32,579 bases of DNA from Fulvivirga lutimaris (GTDB taxonomy: Bacteria; Bacteroidota; Bacteroidia; Cytophagales; Cyclobacteriaceae), in contig NZ_SMLV01000423.1 of the NCBI RefSeq assembly GCF_009711525.1, forward strand, positions 1 to 32,579, given 5' to 3'. The notes below the pieces were generated by a model, which was not told the origin of the DNA, ran no database searches, and saw only the letters and a program-made list of their open reading frames with translations. Position numbers and translations under genes: made by a program. Positions 14,601-23,744 of this stretch are shown in pieces (the stretch's first letter is position 1; the number at the start of each line of letters is the position of its first letter).

Positions 14601-15407
14601 TTACTTAAATGGCGAATTTTCTTCTTTGGCCATCACATTATAAACCATTTTATCCATCATTCCGGGGAACCATTTGTTGAGAAATACGGTCATTTTTCCC
14701 TGAGCAGTCATGATAATGTATTTTTTTCTTTTTATCGTGGCTTTGTAGATTAATGATGCGCACTCTTCAGCCGTCATCATTTTCTCTTCTTTTCGTGGTG
14801 ATTCTCCCTGTGAAGTTCCATCAGCTGTAAGTGATGTCTTTCTGATATTTGATGCTGTAAATCCAGGACAAGCAGTCAATACATGCACTCCGGTTTTAAA
14901 CATCTCGGTTCTCAGCGCTTCAAGAAAGCCCTGAAGTGCAAATTTAGAAGCAGAGTAACCCACACGACCAGGCAACCCTCTAAAACCTGCAATAGATGAA
15001 ATACCGATTACTGATCCTTTAGTTTTTAATATCTCTGGCAAGCAATATTTGGTCGCATAAATAGAACCCCAGAAGTTGATGTCCATTACTTTGTGAATGA
15101 CGCTTAGGTCTACATCATTAAATGGCGCACGCATAGAAATGCCTGCATTATTGATTAGAATGTCAATTTTGCCATAAGCAGCTAGTGCAGCGTCAACCAT
15201 TTTTTTGTTGTCGGCTTCAATGCTCACATCACCTTGAAAACCAAGAGCATCTATATTTTGAGATTTTAAGGATGCAACCACCTCGTCAAGCGCTTCTTTC
15301 TTACGCCCGGTCACCACTATTTTGGAACCCTGATTACCAAATACTTCTGCCAAAGCTTTACCAATACCTGATGACCCTCCAGTGATGATTACGACTTTAT
15401 CTTTCAT
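14601..15407 (-). CDS. Classical short-chain dehydrogenase/reductase
   Basis: SDR of 268 residues with a complete active site: nucleotide loop TGGSSGIG (9-16), NNAG (86-89), catalytic Ser138, Tyr151 and Lys155 (YSASK). The C-terminal 40 residues (KKYIIMTAQGKMTVFLNKWF...) form a hydrophobic and basic tail like that of DHRS7-like, membrane-associated SDRs acting on lipids or ketones. The cofactor loop followed by VVTGRK suggests NADP preference (Arg35 after the second strand). It is distinct from FabG at 450-1196 by this tail and by sequence. The substrate is unknown. It is preceded by 181 bases without a gene. Confidence 0.86.
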   Translation of the reverse strand: MKDKVVIITGGSSGIGKALAEVFGNQGSKIVVTGRKKEALDEVVASLKSQNIDALGFQGDVSIEADNKKMVDAALAAYGKIDILINNAGISMRAPFNDVDLSVIHKVMDINFWGSIYATKYCLPEILKTKGSVIGISSIAGFRGLPGRVGYSASKFALQGFLEALRTEMFKTGVHVLTACPGFTASNIRKTSLTADGTSQGESPRKEEKMMTAEECASLIYKATIKRKKYIIMTAQGKMTVFLNKWFPGMMDKMVYNVMAKEENSPFK

Positions 15408-15424
15408 GCTTTAAATGATTTTCC

Positions 15425-15440
15425 GACTTTATAAAAAGTC
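15425..15440. repeat. Short perfect inverted repeat upstream of the SDR gene
   Basis: GACTTT (15425-15430) and AAAGTC (15435-15440) around ATAA, 18 bases upstream of the SDR start on the minus strand. It could be an operator half-site pair, the end of the regulator transcript, or chance. I see nothing else in 15441-15588. Confidence 0.25.
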
Positions 15441-15588
15441 AAAACTAATGAATTTGGTGCCTACGGTCTATTAAGTAAATGTCTATTTTAAACCTCAGCG
15501 CTAGCAGGTCTGATTTTAAATATTAGAATAAATGAAAATGCGCATGAAAATGGTCAGGCCATAGAACAATTAGAAGGAATATGATCTT

Positions 15589-16254
15589 TTATAGCTTGAA
15601 ATCCAGTCCCTCTTTCACTAGTTTTTCATACTTCTCAATGTTGAATTTGAACAGTTTGGCAGGCTTATGTGACACATTCTCTTGTTTATTCCCTGTATCA
15701 ACGAGCAATTGCATCTGATCTATTTTAGATCTGAAATTTCTTTTGTTCAGGTTGGTTTGTAAAATAGCTTCGTAGAGTTGCTGAAGCTCAGTGAGCGAAA
15801 ATGTCTCAGGAAGCAGGTTGAAACCAATTGGCTCATGTCTTACTTTATGTTGAAGCATTTTGAACCCCTCTTCAATGATTGCCCTGTGGTCGAAGGCCAA
15901 ACTTGGAAGATTTGTGATGTCGCACCACTCTAGGCTTTTGGCCGTATAGCCTGCTACTGGAGAGTAATGATCAATGTTGATAAGCGCATAATATCCAACA
16001 GTTATTACCCGTTCCACAGGATACCTGGCCACATCTCCGAAGGCTCTAATTTGCTCTAGATAAATATTTTCAAGGCTGGCAATGTCTTTCAATGTTCTCA
16101 ATGCACATTGGTCAATATCCTCATCAGCTTTTACAAAGTCACCGGGCAGGGCCATTAGCCCTTTTTGAGGAGATTGCTTTCGCTCAATAAGCAACACTTT
16201 TAGCTGGTTATTGTGAAAACCGAATATGACGCAGTCTATTGAATTTTTGATCAT
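15589..16254 (-). CDS. xylR: Nudix-type (NrtR family) transcriptional regulator of xylose use
   Basis: Protein of 221 residues combining an N-terminal Nudix fold (about 5-135) with a C-terminal winged helix (about 145-221; FSLTELQQLYEAILQTNLNKRNFRSKI and HKPAKLFKF are NrtR hallmarks). The Nudix box is broken. GDFVKADEDIDQCALRTLKD keeps Gly38 and Arg53, but Thr54, Asp57 and Ile58 stand where the metal-binding glutamates should be, so it probably senses a sugar ligand instead of hydrolysing nucleotides. It is divergent from xylB, with two matching operators between, which fits autoregulation and repression of the xyl operon. From memory, Bacteroides thetaiotaomicron has the same regulator-xylB-xylA-xylE order. 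Ligand and sign of control are inferred. Confidence 0.87.
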   Translation of the reverse strand: MIKNSIDCVIFGFHNNQLKVLLIERKQSPQKGLMALPGDFVKADEDIDQCALRTLKDIASLENIYLEQIRAFGDVARYPVERVITVGYYALINIDHYSPVAGYTAKSLEWCDITNLPSLAFDHRAIIEEGFKMLQHKVRHEPIGFNLLPETFSLTELQQLYEAILQTNLNKRNFRSKIDQMQLLVDTGNKQENVSHKPAKLFKFNIEKYEKLVKEGLDFKL

Positions 16255-16281
16255 GCTAGTAAATGAAGATATAAATATATA

Positions 16282-16304
16282 CTTAGTTTGAAAAATAAAC
16301 TAAG
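16282..16304. promoter_or_regulatory. Xylose regulator operator 1 (nrtR-type regulator side)
   Basis: Perfect inverted repeat CTTAGTTT (16282-16289) / AAACTAAG (16297-16304) with spacer GAAAAAT. It lies 27 bases upstream of the regulator start codon. Identical arms occur in operator 2, and the centres are 60 bases apart. Confidence 0.82.
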
Positions 16305-16341
16305 GACTATTTTGATTTGTCGGATAATTAAAATACATTCA

Positions 16342-16364
16342 CTTAGTTTAAATAGTAAACTAAG
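16342..16364. promoter_or_regulatory. Xylose regulator operator 2 (xylB side)
   Basis: Perfect inverted repeat CTTAGTTT (16342-16349) / AAACTAAG (16357-16364) with spacer AAATAGT; flanking A and T extend each arm to nine bases. It ends 17 bases before the xylB ATG, so a bound regulator would cover the leader or transcription start. Confidence 0.85.
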
Positions 16365-16381
16365 TAAAACTAATAGAATAA

Positions 16382-17866
16382 ATGTTGCTCATAGGATACG
16401 ATATTGGAACATCATCAATAAAAGCTGCCTTGGTGGATAGTACTTCGAAAAAAGTACTGGGCAGTGCTCATTACCCTGAGCGTGAGATGTCTATCATTTC
16501 TGAGAAAGTAGGCTGGGCGGAGCAAAACCCTCAAGATTGGTGGCAAAACCTGCAAACGGTTACAGATAAATTGTTTGAACAGACAGGAGCCAATCGATCA
16601 GATGTACAAGCCATTGGTATTACATATCAAATGCACGGTTTGGTGATTGTGGATAGAGAAGGTGAAGTTATTCGTCCTTCTATTATCTGGTGTGATAGTC
16701 GTGCCGTGGAGATTGGTGATGAGGCCTTTAAGGAAATAGGAAAGGACAAGTGTCTTCAATCAATGCTCAATTCACCAGGAAATTTTACTGCTTCTAAGCT
16801 TAAATGGGTCAAGGAAAATGAACCTGCTAATTATGAAAAGGTCAAGCATGTGTTCCTACCTGGTGATTATATAGCTTACAAATTTACGGGTGAGGCCAGT
16901 ACTACAGCTACCGGACTTTCTGAAGGAATTTTGTGGGATTTTAAAAGTAATGAACTCAATAAAACCCTTGTTGATTACTATGGTTTTGATCAGGACCTGA
17001 TACCAAAGATTAACCCTGCATTTTCTGATCAGGGAACAATATTGCCTGAAATGGCTGAGAAATTTGGCTTTGATAAAAGAGCCATTGTGGCTTATAGAGC
17101 TGGTGACCAACCTAATAATGCATTCTCATTAAATGTGGTAAATCCAGGTGAAATCGCTGCTACGGCTGGTACATCTGGGGTTGTTTATGGTGTTGTTGAT
17201 CAGCTGAGTTTTGACACCTTAAACAGGGTCAACACGTTTGCTCATATTAATCATAGTGCTGAAGCCCGAAGATTGGGAATATTACTATGTATTAATGGAA
17301 CGGGAAGCGCTTATGGATGGCTGCGCAATCAGTTAGCTCCAAATTCTAGTTATGTAGATCTGGAGAGTGAAGCTTCATCAATAGCTGTAGGTTCTGATGG
17401 TCTTTCATTCTTACCCTTCGGTAATGGCGCAGAGCGCATGTTGGAAAATAGACTGGTAGGTGCTCATTTCAATAACCTACAATTTAATCAGCATACAAAA
17501 TCGCATTTGATCAGAGCATGTCTTGAAGGTGTGGCTTTTTCTTTTGTTTATGGCATGGCCTGTCTTAAGGAAAGTGGAGTAACACCTGAAGTGATAAAAG
17601 CAGATGGCAGTAACATGTTTCAGTCAGCTATATTTTCTCAAACGATTGCCACACTAACCGGTACAGAAATCCAACTTAAGAAAACTTCTGGTGCTGTTGG
17701 AGCAGCACTTGGCGCAGGTGTTGGTGCAGGGCACTTCGCAAATTTACAAGAGGCCTTTTTTGAGGAGAAAATTCAAAATGTATATAAATCGGGGTCAAAT
17801 GATAAGTCGGCATTAGAAGATGCCTATGAAAATTGGCTAAATGAACTTGAAAATAAATTGAAATAG
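16382..17866 (+). CDS. xylB: Xylulokinase
   Basis: FGGY-family carbohydrate kinase of 494 residues that phosphorylates D-xylulose to D-xylulose 5-phosphate with ATP. The N-terminal phosphate loop DIGTSSIKA is at 7-15. The substrate-binding QMHG at 83-86 matches that of E. coli XylB, and the catalytic Asp242 is in RAGDQPNNAF. The ATP-binding AGTSGVVYG and C-terminal DGSNMFQS and GAVGAALGAG segments follow. It is the first gene of the operon: xylA starts nine bases after its stop. It probably is under the Nudix-type regulator, since an operator ends 17 bases before its start. FGGY kinases for other pentoses look alike, but the xylA and transporter context settles the call. Confidence 0.95.
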   Translation: MLLIGYDIGTSSIKAALVDSTSKKVLGSAHYPEREMSIISEKVGWAEQNPQDWWQNLQTVTDKLFEQTGANRSDVQAIGITYQMHGLVIVDREGEVIRPSIIWCDSRAVEIGDEAFKEIGKDKCLQSMLNSPGNFTASKLKWVKENEPANYEKVKHVFLPGDYIAYKFTGEASTTATGLSEGILWDFKSNELNKTLVDYYGFDQDLIPKINPAFSDQGTILPEMAEKFGFDKRAIVAYRAGDQPNNAFSLNVVNPGEIAATAGTSGVVYGVVDQLSFDTLNRVNTFAHINHSAEARRLGILLCINGTGSAYGWLRNQLAPNSSYVDLESEASSIAVGSDGLSFLPFGNGAERMLENRLVGAHFNNLQFNQHTKSHLIRACLEGVAFSFVYGMACLKESGVTPEVIKADGSNMFQSAIFSQTIATLTGTEIQLKKTSGAVGAALGAGVGAGHFANLQEAFFEEKIQNVYKSGSNDKSALEDAYENWLNELENKLK

Positions 17867-17875
17867 TAAAGAGTA

Positions 17876-19219
17876 ATGAATAAGAACGAAATCAAATTAA
17901 CATTAGGAGAGAAAGAATATTTTAAGGGCATTGATAAGATTCAATATGAGGGTAAAGACTCAAAGAATCCTTTAGCTTTTAAGTATTATGATGAGAATAA
18001 AATTGTAGCAGGCAAGTCAATGCGCGAGCATTTCAAGTTTGCTGTTGCTTACTGGCATTCCTTCTGCGCTACAGGTGCTGACCCATTCGGACCGGGCACT
18101 ATGGTATTGCCTTGGGCCTCAGGTAATGACCCAATTGGTAGAGCTAAAGATAAAATGGATGCGGCCTTTGAATTTATTTCAAAACTAGGCGTACCTTACT
18201 ACTGCTTCCATGATTTTGATTTGGTAGAAGAAGGTGGCTCAATCAAAGAGTCTGAGCAGCGTTTAGAAGCAATCTCTGATTATGCATTAGAAAAGCAGAA
18301 AGCTTCTGGTATCAACTTGCTGTGGGGAACAGCCAATGCTTTCTCCAACCCAAGGTACATGAATGGTGCGGCTACTAATCCTGATTTTGATGTGGTGGCT
18401 TTTGCCGGAGCTCAAATAAAAAATGCACTTGATACTACCATCAAGCTTGGTGGTGAAAATTATGTATTCTGGGGTGGTAGAGAAGGCTATATGTCATTGC
18501 TTAATACCAACATGAAAAGAGAAATTGATCATCTGGCTCAATTTCTTCATATGGCTAAGGACTATGCAAGAAGTCAGGGCTTTAAAGGAACATTTTTCAT
18601 TGAGCCTAAGCCAATGGAGCCAACAAAACATCAATATGATTTTGATGCCGCTACAGTTATTGGCTTTATTAATCAGTATGGCTTGGCAGATGATTTTAAG
18701 TTAAATATTGAAGTTAACCACGCTACGTTGGCTCAACACACTTTCCAACATGAACTTCAGGTATCCAGTAACTCAGGCTTGTTGGGTAGTATTGATGCTA
18801 ATAGAGGTGATTATCAGAATGGCTGGGATACCGATCAGTTTCCAAACAACATAACTGAGATTACTGAGGCGTTATTGGTACTGCTTCAGGACAATGTTCA
18901 ACTTGATGGAGGAATTAATTTTGACGCTAAACTTAGAAGAAATTCCACTGATGCTGAAGATTTATTTCATGCTCATATTGGTGGTATGGATGTCTTTGCG
19001 CGCTCATTGCTTATTGCTGACCGAATTTTGACAGATTCTGACTATTCAGCTTTAAGAAGTAACAGATATAGTTCTTTTGATTCTGGCACAGGAAAAGATT
19101 TTGAAGCAGGAAAACTTTCCTTAACTGATCTATACAAGTATGCTGCCAGTACAGGAGAACCAAAACAACGTAGTGGAAAACAAGAATTGTTCGAAAACAT
19201 TATCAATCAATATATATAA
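17876..19219 (+). CDS. xylA: Xylose isomerase (class II)
   Basis: TIM-barrel metalloenzyme of 447 residues, the long class II form, converting D-xylose to D-xylulose. The catalytic region YCFHDFD contains His112 and Asp115. WGGREGY is at 199-205, the metal ligand Glu243 and Lys245 are in IEPKPMEP, and the metal-binding NHATLAQH (281-288) and [17 protein letters not shown] (304-320) are intact. It needs Mg, Mn or Co by family knowledge. It lies between xylB and the transporter with gaps of 9 and 2 bases, a compact three-gene operon. Confidence 0.97.
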   Translation: MNKNEIKLTLGEKEYFKGIDKIQYEGKDSKNPLAFKYYDENKIVAGKSMREHFKFAVAYWHSFCATGADPFGPGTMVLPWASGNDPIGRAKDKMDAAFEFISKLGVPYYCFHDFDLVEEGGSIKESEQRLEAISDYALEKQKASGINLLWGTANAFSNPRYMNGAATNPDFDVVAFAGAQIKNALDTTIKLGGENYVFWGGREGYMSLLNTNMKREIDHLAQFLHMAKDYARSQGFKGTFFIEPKPMEPTKHQYDFDAATVIGFINQYGLADDFKLNIEVNHATLAQHTFQHELQVSSNSGLLGSIDANRGDYQNGWDTDQFPNNITEITEALLVLLQDNVQLDGGINFDAKLRRNSTDAEDLFHAHIGGMDVFARSLLIADRILTDSDYSALRSNRYSSFDSGTGKDFEAGKLSLTDLYKYAASTGEPKQRSGKQELFENIINQYI

Positions 19220-19221
19220 CC

Positions 19222-20625
19222 GTGGAAGAGAAACAAGGAAGTAATTTATACATTATCCTGATCACTTTGGTAGCTACTTTGGGTGGCTTCCTGTTTGGTT
19301 TCGATAGTGGCGTAATCAATGGAACAGTAAAAGGTTTAGAAACTGCCTTTGATGCCCAGAATATAGGCAGTGGGTTCAATGTTGCTTCAATGCTACTTGG
19401 TTGTGCCGTGGGAGCATTTTTTGCTGGCCGTCTTGCTGATCAATATGGAAGAAGGTCAATGCTAAGAGTGGCAGCAGTTTTTTTTATAGTTTCTGCCTGG
19501 GGGTCTGGAATAGCCACCTCATCTTCAATATTCATAGTATACAGAATTTTGGGAGGTCTGGCAGTTGGCGCTGCCTCAGTTATGGCACCCGCTTATATTA
19601 GTGAAATTGCTCCAGCAAAATATCGTGGGGCTCTGGCTACTGTACAGCAAATTGCCATCATTGGTGGACTATTCATTTCGTTTCTGAGCAACTATGTGTT
19701 GGCCAGTATTTCTGGCTCTGCAGAAAATGTTTTGTGGATGGGTTTCGAAACCTGGAGATGGATGTTCTGGATAGAACTGTTTCCTGCTTCAATATTCCTT
19801 GTTTCTTTATTTTTCATTCCACAAACGCCTAGGTACCTGGTAAGTAAGAATAACATTACCAAAGCTCAGGAAGTCTTAGAAAAGCTCTTTGGTTTGGGCA
19901 TAGCTAAATCAAAATTATCGGAGATTAGGTCATCATTGGCCAAAAATGCTCACCGACCAAGATTGTCGGATCTTTATGACAAAAGTTTAGGTAGAATCAG
20001 ACCTATAGTTTGGGTAGGTATTGGCTTGGCCTCTTTTCAGCAGTTGGTAGGTATCAATGTAGTATTTTACTATGGTGCTATTTTGTGGCAGGCAGTGGGT
20101 TTTGGAGAAAGCGATGCACTTTTAATTAATGTGCTTTCAGGTGCCTTAAGTATAGCAGCGGTTGTAGTTTCATTACTTCTAGTCGATCGCATGGGCAGGA
20201 AGCCTATATTATTGATAGGTTCTATTGGCATGTCCATTACTTTAGCATTAGTCGTAATAGCCTTTTCAACAGGTAATTTGCTTGAAAACAATACGCTCGA
20301 GCTCAATGACTCAATGGGGATGCTGGCACTAATTGCTGCTAATGGCTATGTTATTTTCTTCAACTTCTCATGGGGGCCTGTTATGTGGGTGCTGTTGGGA
20401 GAAATGTTCCCAAATCAGCTGCGTGGGTCAGGGTTGGCTATTTCTGGTTTATTTCAGTGGGTGGCAAATTTTATTATCACGCTTACCTTCCCGGTATTGC
20501 TAGCTTCTATTGGGCTATCAATGGCGTATAGTATTTATACTTTCTTCGCGATACTTTCCATCATTTTTGTGGTGAAGTTAGTGAAGGAGACAAAAGGAAT
20601 GGAGCTGGAAGAGATGCAGGGATAA
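19222..20625 (+). CDS. xylE: D-xylose:H+ symporter, MFS sugar porter family
   Basis: Membrane protein of 467 residues with 12 predicted helices in the sugar-porter arrangement. Signatures are FLFGFDSGVINGT in helix 1, GRLADQYGRR in the loop after helix 2, the sugar-binding QQLVGINVVFYY in helix 7, DRMGRKP in loop 8-9, and KETKGMELEEM at the C-terminal end. Its place directly behind xylA (two-base gap, GTG start) and control by the xyl operators argue for xylose as substrate, with glucose or arabinose as less likely choices. It brings the sugar across the inner membrane; no outer-membrane SusC/D pair is nearby. Confidence 0.9.
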   Translation: MEEKQGSNLYIILITLVATLGGFLFGFDSGVINGTVKGLETAFDAQNIGSGFNVASMLLGCAVGAFFAGRLADQYGRRSMLRVAAVFFIVSAWGSGIATSSSIFIVYRILGGLAVGAASVMAPAYISEIAPAKYRGALATVQQIAIIGGLFISFLSNYVLASISGSAENVLWMGFETWRWMFWIELFPASIFLVSLFFIPQTPRYLVSKNNITKAQEVLEKLFGLGIAKSKLSEIRSSLAKNAHRPRLSDLYDKSLGRIRPIVWVGIGLASFQQLVGINVVFYYGAILWQAVGFGESDALLINVLSGALSIAAVVVSLLLVDRMGRKPILLIGSIGMSITLALVVIAFSTGNLLENNTLELNDSMGMLALIAANGYVIFFNFSWGPVMWVLLGEMFPNQLRGSGLAISGLFQWVANFIITLTFPVLLASIGLSMAYSIYTFFAILSIIFVVKLVKETKGMELEEMQG

Positions 20626-20640
20626 GGCAATTGGAATTCA

Positions 20641-20670
20641 GGTTTAGCCGGACATTTGTCCGGCTAAACT
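20641..20670. terminator. Bidirectional terminator between the xyl operon and the helicase gene
   Basis: Stem TTTAGCCGGACA (20643-20654) / TGTCCGGCTAAA (20657-20668), extended by G-C and G-T pairs, with T-rich or A-rich sequence on both sides. It lies in the 49-base gap between two convergent genes and can end both transcripts. Confidence 0.9.
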
Positions 20671-20674
20671 TATT

Positions 20675-23599
20675 TTAGCTAAGCAGCGACTCGATATCTT
20701 CTTTAGATAAACTCTTCACAAAGCTCGATTCTGTTGTTATCAGATCGCTTGCCAATTTTTTCTTGTGCGACTGTAATGCAAGAATCTTCTCCTCAACGGT
20801 ATCTTTAGTGATGAACTTGTAAGTAAATACCTTGTTCTGCTGACCTATTCTATGGGCTCTATCTACAGCTTGCGCTTCTGCAGCTGGATTCCACCAAGGG
20901 TCAAGAATAAACACATAATCAGCTTTAGTAAGGTTTAAGCCCAGTCCACCTGCTTTAAGTGAGATGAGGAATACCTTCAGATCATCTTCATTCTGGAATC
21001 TTTCAACCTGTTCTTGTCGGTCTTTAGTTGAGCCATCAAGGTAAGCGTAATCAATTTCCATCGTTTTAAGGTGTTCTTTAATGATAGACAGATGTTTTAC
21101 AAACTGACTGAATATCAAAATCTTATGACCTTCTCTAATGGCATTGTCCAGCATGAAAGAAACATCCCACATTTTACCAGATGCACCTTCATAGTTTTCG
21201 TCAACCATTTTAGGGTGATTAGCAATCTGTCTCAGTTTAGTCAGGCCTTGCAACAGAAGCATTTGAGACTTATTAAGTCCTTGCTGCTCTATATTTTCAA
21301 GGATAGCATTTCTGTAGTATGATTTAACCTTTTCGTACTCCGCTTCCTGATCCGGCAGCATGGCAGAATACTGAATATTTTCTGTTTTCTCAGGAAGCTC
21401 TGTAGCTACCTGTGATTTATGCCTTCTAAGTATAAAAGGTTTAATAATAGAATAGAGTTTCTGGGTTTTTGACTGATCTCCCTGCTTTTCTATCGGGTTC
21501 AAAAATTCGTTTTTGAAGAAACTCTGAGTACCAAGCAAACCAGGATTGATGAAATTCATCTGCGACCAAAGATCCATTGTACTGTTCTCCAGAGGAGTAC
21601 CAGTAAGAATCAACCGGTTACGGGAATTCAACTCACGCACTGCTTTAGCAATGTTTGAGGTTGGATTTTTTATGGCCTGAGATTCATCCAGAATCACATA
21701 GTTGAATCGGTAATATTTTAATAGATCAATATCCAGTCTGACAATTCCATAGCTAGTTATGATCACATCGTACTTTGAGAATTTCTCCGGGTTTTTCTCT
21801 CTGTTGGTTCCTGTATAGGTAAAGACCTTAAGTTTTGGTGTAAACTTCTTAGCTTCCATTTCCCAATTGTAAACCAAAGAAGTAGGCATTACTAAAAGAG
21901 AGGCACCAGTTGCTCCAAGTTCCTTTTGTGACTGTAAAAGAGCCAATGTCTGAACCGTTTTACCAAGACCCATGTCATCGGCAAGGCAACCACCAAATTT
22001 GAATTTGCTCAAGAACTGCATCCAGTCAAAGCCAGCCTTCTGGTATGGTCGGAGATCACCTTTAAAATTTTTGGGAACTGGTTGCTCATCAATACCTTCA
22101 AAAGCCCTCAACCCTTCAAGTTTATTGCTTATGGTTACTGTAGCAAGATTACCACTTTCAAGATCTTTCACTAAAGATAAGTGATGCTTTTTCAGATGCG
22201 GCTCACCATGCTCATCTTCCTCAGAGAAAGCAAATAGCTCTGAATATTCCACCAACCAAGAATCAGGAATTACAGCTATCTCGCCATTAGGCAAAGTAAA
22301 TTCCATTTTCTTCTTCATGATAAGCTTTCTTATCTCTTTAAAGCTTATCTCATACTCACCGAATTTGATAACTGCATGGATATCAAACCAGTCTATATTT
22401 TCTTTTACTTCTACAGTAATTTTGTATTCACCGATAAAGTATTTTTTCTGCGCTTTACCCTTCTGATCAAGAATAAACTGACGCTTCATTAACTCATCGC
22501 GCTGTGTGTCCAGCCAGCCAAAAGCAGTGGTTTTTGGTATAGCGGCTTTAGAGTTTTTTAATGGCAATCCGGAGCTTGTCAGGTAGTTAAGAATATCTTT
22601 TTCTTCATCAAGCTTGCGCTTAACTCTATGAAAAGTGTATTTCTCATCTTTTTTCTCCACGCTTACGCTCACAGGGCTTAAATGATCGGCTTTGAATTTG
22701 AACTGACCATACTTAAATGACAATTCAAAAAGCATCTTTTCATTATCTGCTGCTCCATTAGATTTTTCACCAAACAGATTTCCATTTGATGAACCCATCA
22801 ACTCGCTTAATGTAAGTACTGGCTGCGGAGAAAAGTGCTCGCTATTAATTTCAAATCCTTTGGCATAAACATCAAAGGAAGCAATAAGCGGAGCAACAAA
22901 TTTATTATAATATGTTTCTTCAACATTCTTAGGAATGATGATGAATTTCTTATTTAAAAAGGGCTGTAATTTTTTGCCATCTACGTCTTTTTCAAAGGAG
23001 TATAGTTTGCCACAGCATACCATCCAGGCAGGTTCTTTACAAATAATGTATGAGCCTCTGTACTGAAAATCTACTTTCTCACCTTTATATTTTATAGTAG
23101 GGAAGTAATGCGTATTGTCATCATTTCTTCTGAAATGGAAAAGCACCGTTGATTTTTCTTCTAGTACTTCAATTTGCTTCCAGGCTGGTTCACCATCATT
23201 GCCCATCTCAAAGACCATCTTTCCCTTCATTCTCTCCAGGATTTTAGCCCTTCTTCTTTCCAGATAACGATCTATCTCCTGCTGCACAAGTTCATTGCCC
23301 TTAGCTTTATCATAGATTTTTAGAAAAAAATCGTCTGCTTTGATATTGCCTTTGGTATAAAACTTTTTCACAACAGAATCCTGCTGCATAGAATCCATTA
23401 ATTCTATCAGTTCATAGTCTGTGTCATCAAGACCTTTGGCAAATTCTGCAGCATTCTTAGAAGAAATATTCTGATGCTGAAGAGTCAATTTACCTTTATC
23501 ATCCAGGTGAATCACAAAAGACTCAAACAGATAACCAAGGTACTCATGCTGGTATAATGAGTAAACAATTTGGAAGGGCTGAGAAGCCGATACTTTCAT
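20675..23599 (-). CDS. SNF2-family DNA-dependent ATPase/helicase
   Basis: Protein of 974 residues. The C-terminal 460 residues form a full Snf2 motor: motif I DDMGLGKT (541-548), motif II DESQ (638-641, the DExQ form seen in bacterial Snf2 proteins), motif III LTGTPLEN (665-672), and in the second lobe ILIFSQF, the IV-VI region with GGLGLNLTKADYV and the VDRAHRIGQ arginine-finger motif. The N-terminal 500 residues are an alpha/beta region seen with bacterial Snf2 proteins, without an obvious SWIM zinc site. It likely translocates on double-stranded DNA to remodel protein-DNA complexes, perhaps RNA polymerase as in RapA-like enzymes. No restriction or defence genes are next to it. The ATG at 23599 is preceded by 145 non-coding bases. 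Confidence 0.9.
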   Translation of the reverse strand: MKVSASQPFQIVYSLYQHEYLGYLFESFVIHLDDKGKLTLQHQNISSKNAAEFAKGLDDTDYELIELMDSMQQDSVVKKFYTKGNIKADDFFLKIYDKAKGNELVQQEIDRYLERRRAKILERMKGKMVFEMGNDGEPAWKQIEVLEEKSTVLFHFRRNDDNTHYFPTIKYKGEKVDFQYRGSYIICKEPAWMVCCGKLYSFEKDVDGKKLQPFLNKKFIIIPKNVEETYYNKFVAPLIASFDVYAKGFEINSEHFSPQPVLTLSELMGSSNGNLFGEKSNGAADNEKMLFELSFKYGQFKFKADHLSPVSVSVEKKDEKYTFHRVKRKLDEEKDILNYLTSSGLPLKNSKAAIPKTTAFGWLDTQRDELMKRQFILDQKGKAQKKYFIGEYKITVEVKENIDWFDIHAVIKFGEYEISFKEIRKLIMKKKMEFTLPNGEIAVIPDSWLVEYSELFAFSEEDEHGEPHLKKHHLSLVKDLESGNLATVTISNKLEGLRAFEGIDEQPVPKNFKGDLRPYQKAGFDWMQFLSKFKFGGCLADDMGLGKTVQTLALLQSQKELGATGASLLVMPTSLVYNWEMEAKKFTPKLKVFTYTGTNREKNPEKFSKYDVIITSYGIVRLDIDLLKYYRFNYVILDESQAIKNPTSNIAKAVRELNSRNRLILTGTPLENSTMDLWSQMNFINPGLLGTQSFFKNEFLNPIEKQGDQSKTQKLYSIIKPFILRRHKSQVATELPEKTENIQYSAMLPDQEAEYEKVKSYYRNAILENIEQQGLNKSQMLLLQGLTKLRQIANHPKMVDENYEGASGKMWDVSFMLDNAIREGHKILIFSQFVKHLSIIKEHLKTMEIDYAYLDGSTKDRQEQVERFQNEDDLKVFLISLKAGGLGLNLTKADYVFILDPWWNPAAEAQAVDRAHRIGQQNKVFTYKFITKDTVEEKILALQSHKKKLASDLITTESSFVKSLSKEDIESLLS

Positions 23600-23670
23600 A
23601 ACTTAACATTCAACAGAACCTGCAAAATACAAAAAATAATCTAACTTTAAGTCAATTGTAACGGGTTTTG

Positions 23671-23712
23671 TGCTAAAAAATCAACCAAACAGTTTAGTGG
23701 TTAAAATTAGCA
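23671..23712 (-). repeat. Interrupted inverted repeat behind the LolC/E-type gene
   Basis: TGCTAA (23671-23676) pairs with TTAGCA (23707-23712), and inner AACCA (23683-23687) with TGGTT (23698-23702), around a short loop. Read on the minus strand it follows the permease stop by about 30 bases and ends near a T-rich run, so it may be a weak terminator. The gap 23600-23744 has no gene. Confidence 0.4.
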
Positions 23713-23744
23713 GATAAGTGGTTTGCTTGTCTGTGTTCCGAGGT

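Noticed and set aside
20675-23599. SNF2 protein as part of a defence island
   Set aside because: No methylase, nuclease or other defence gene is next to it; neighbours are metabolic and ribosomal genes.
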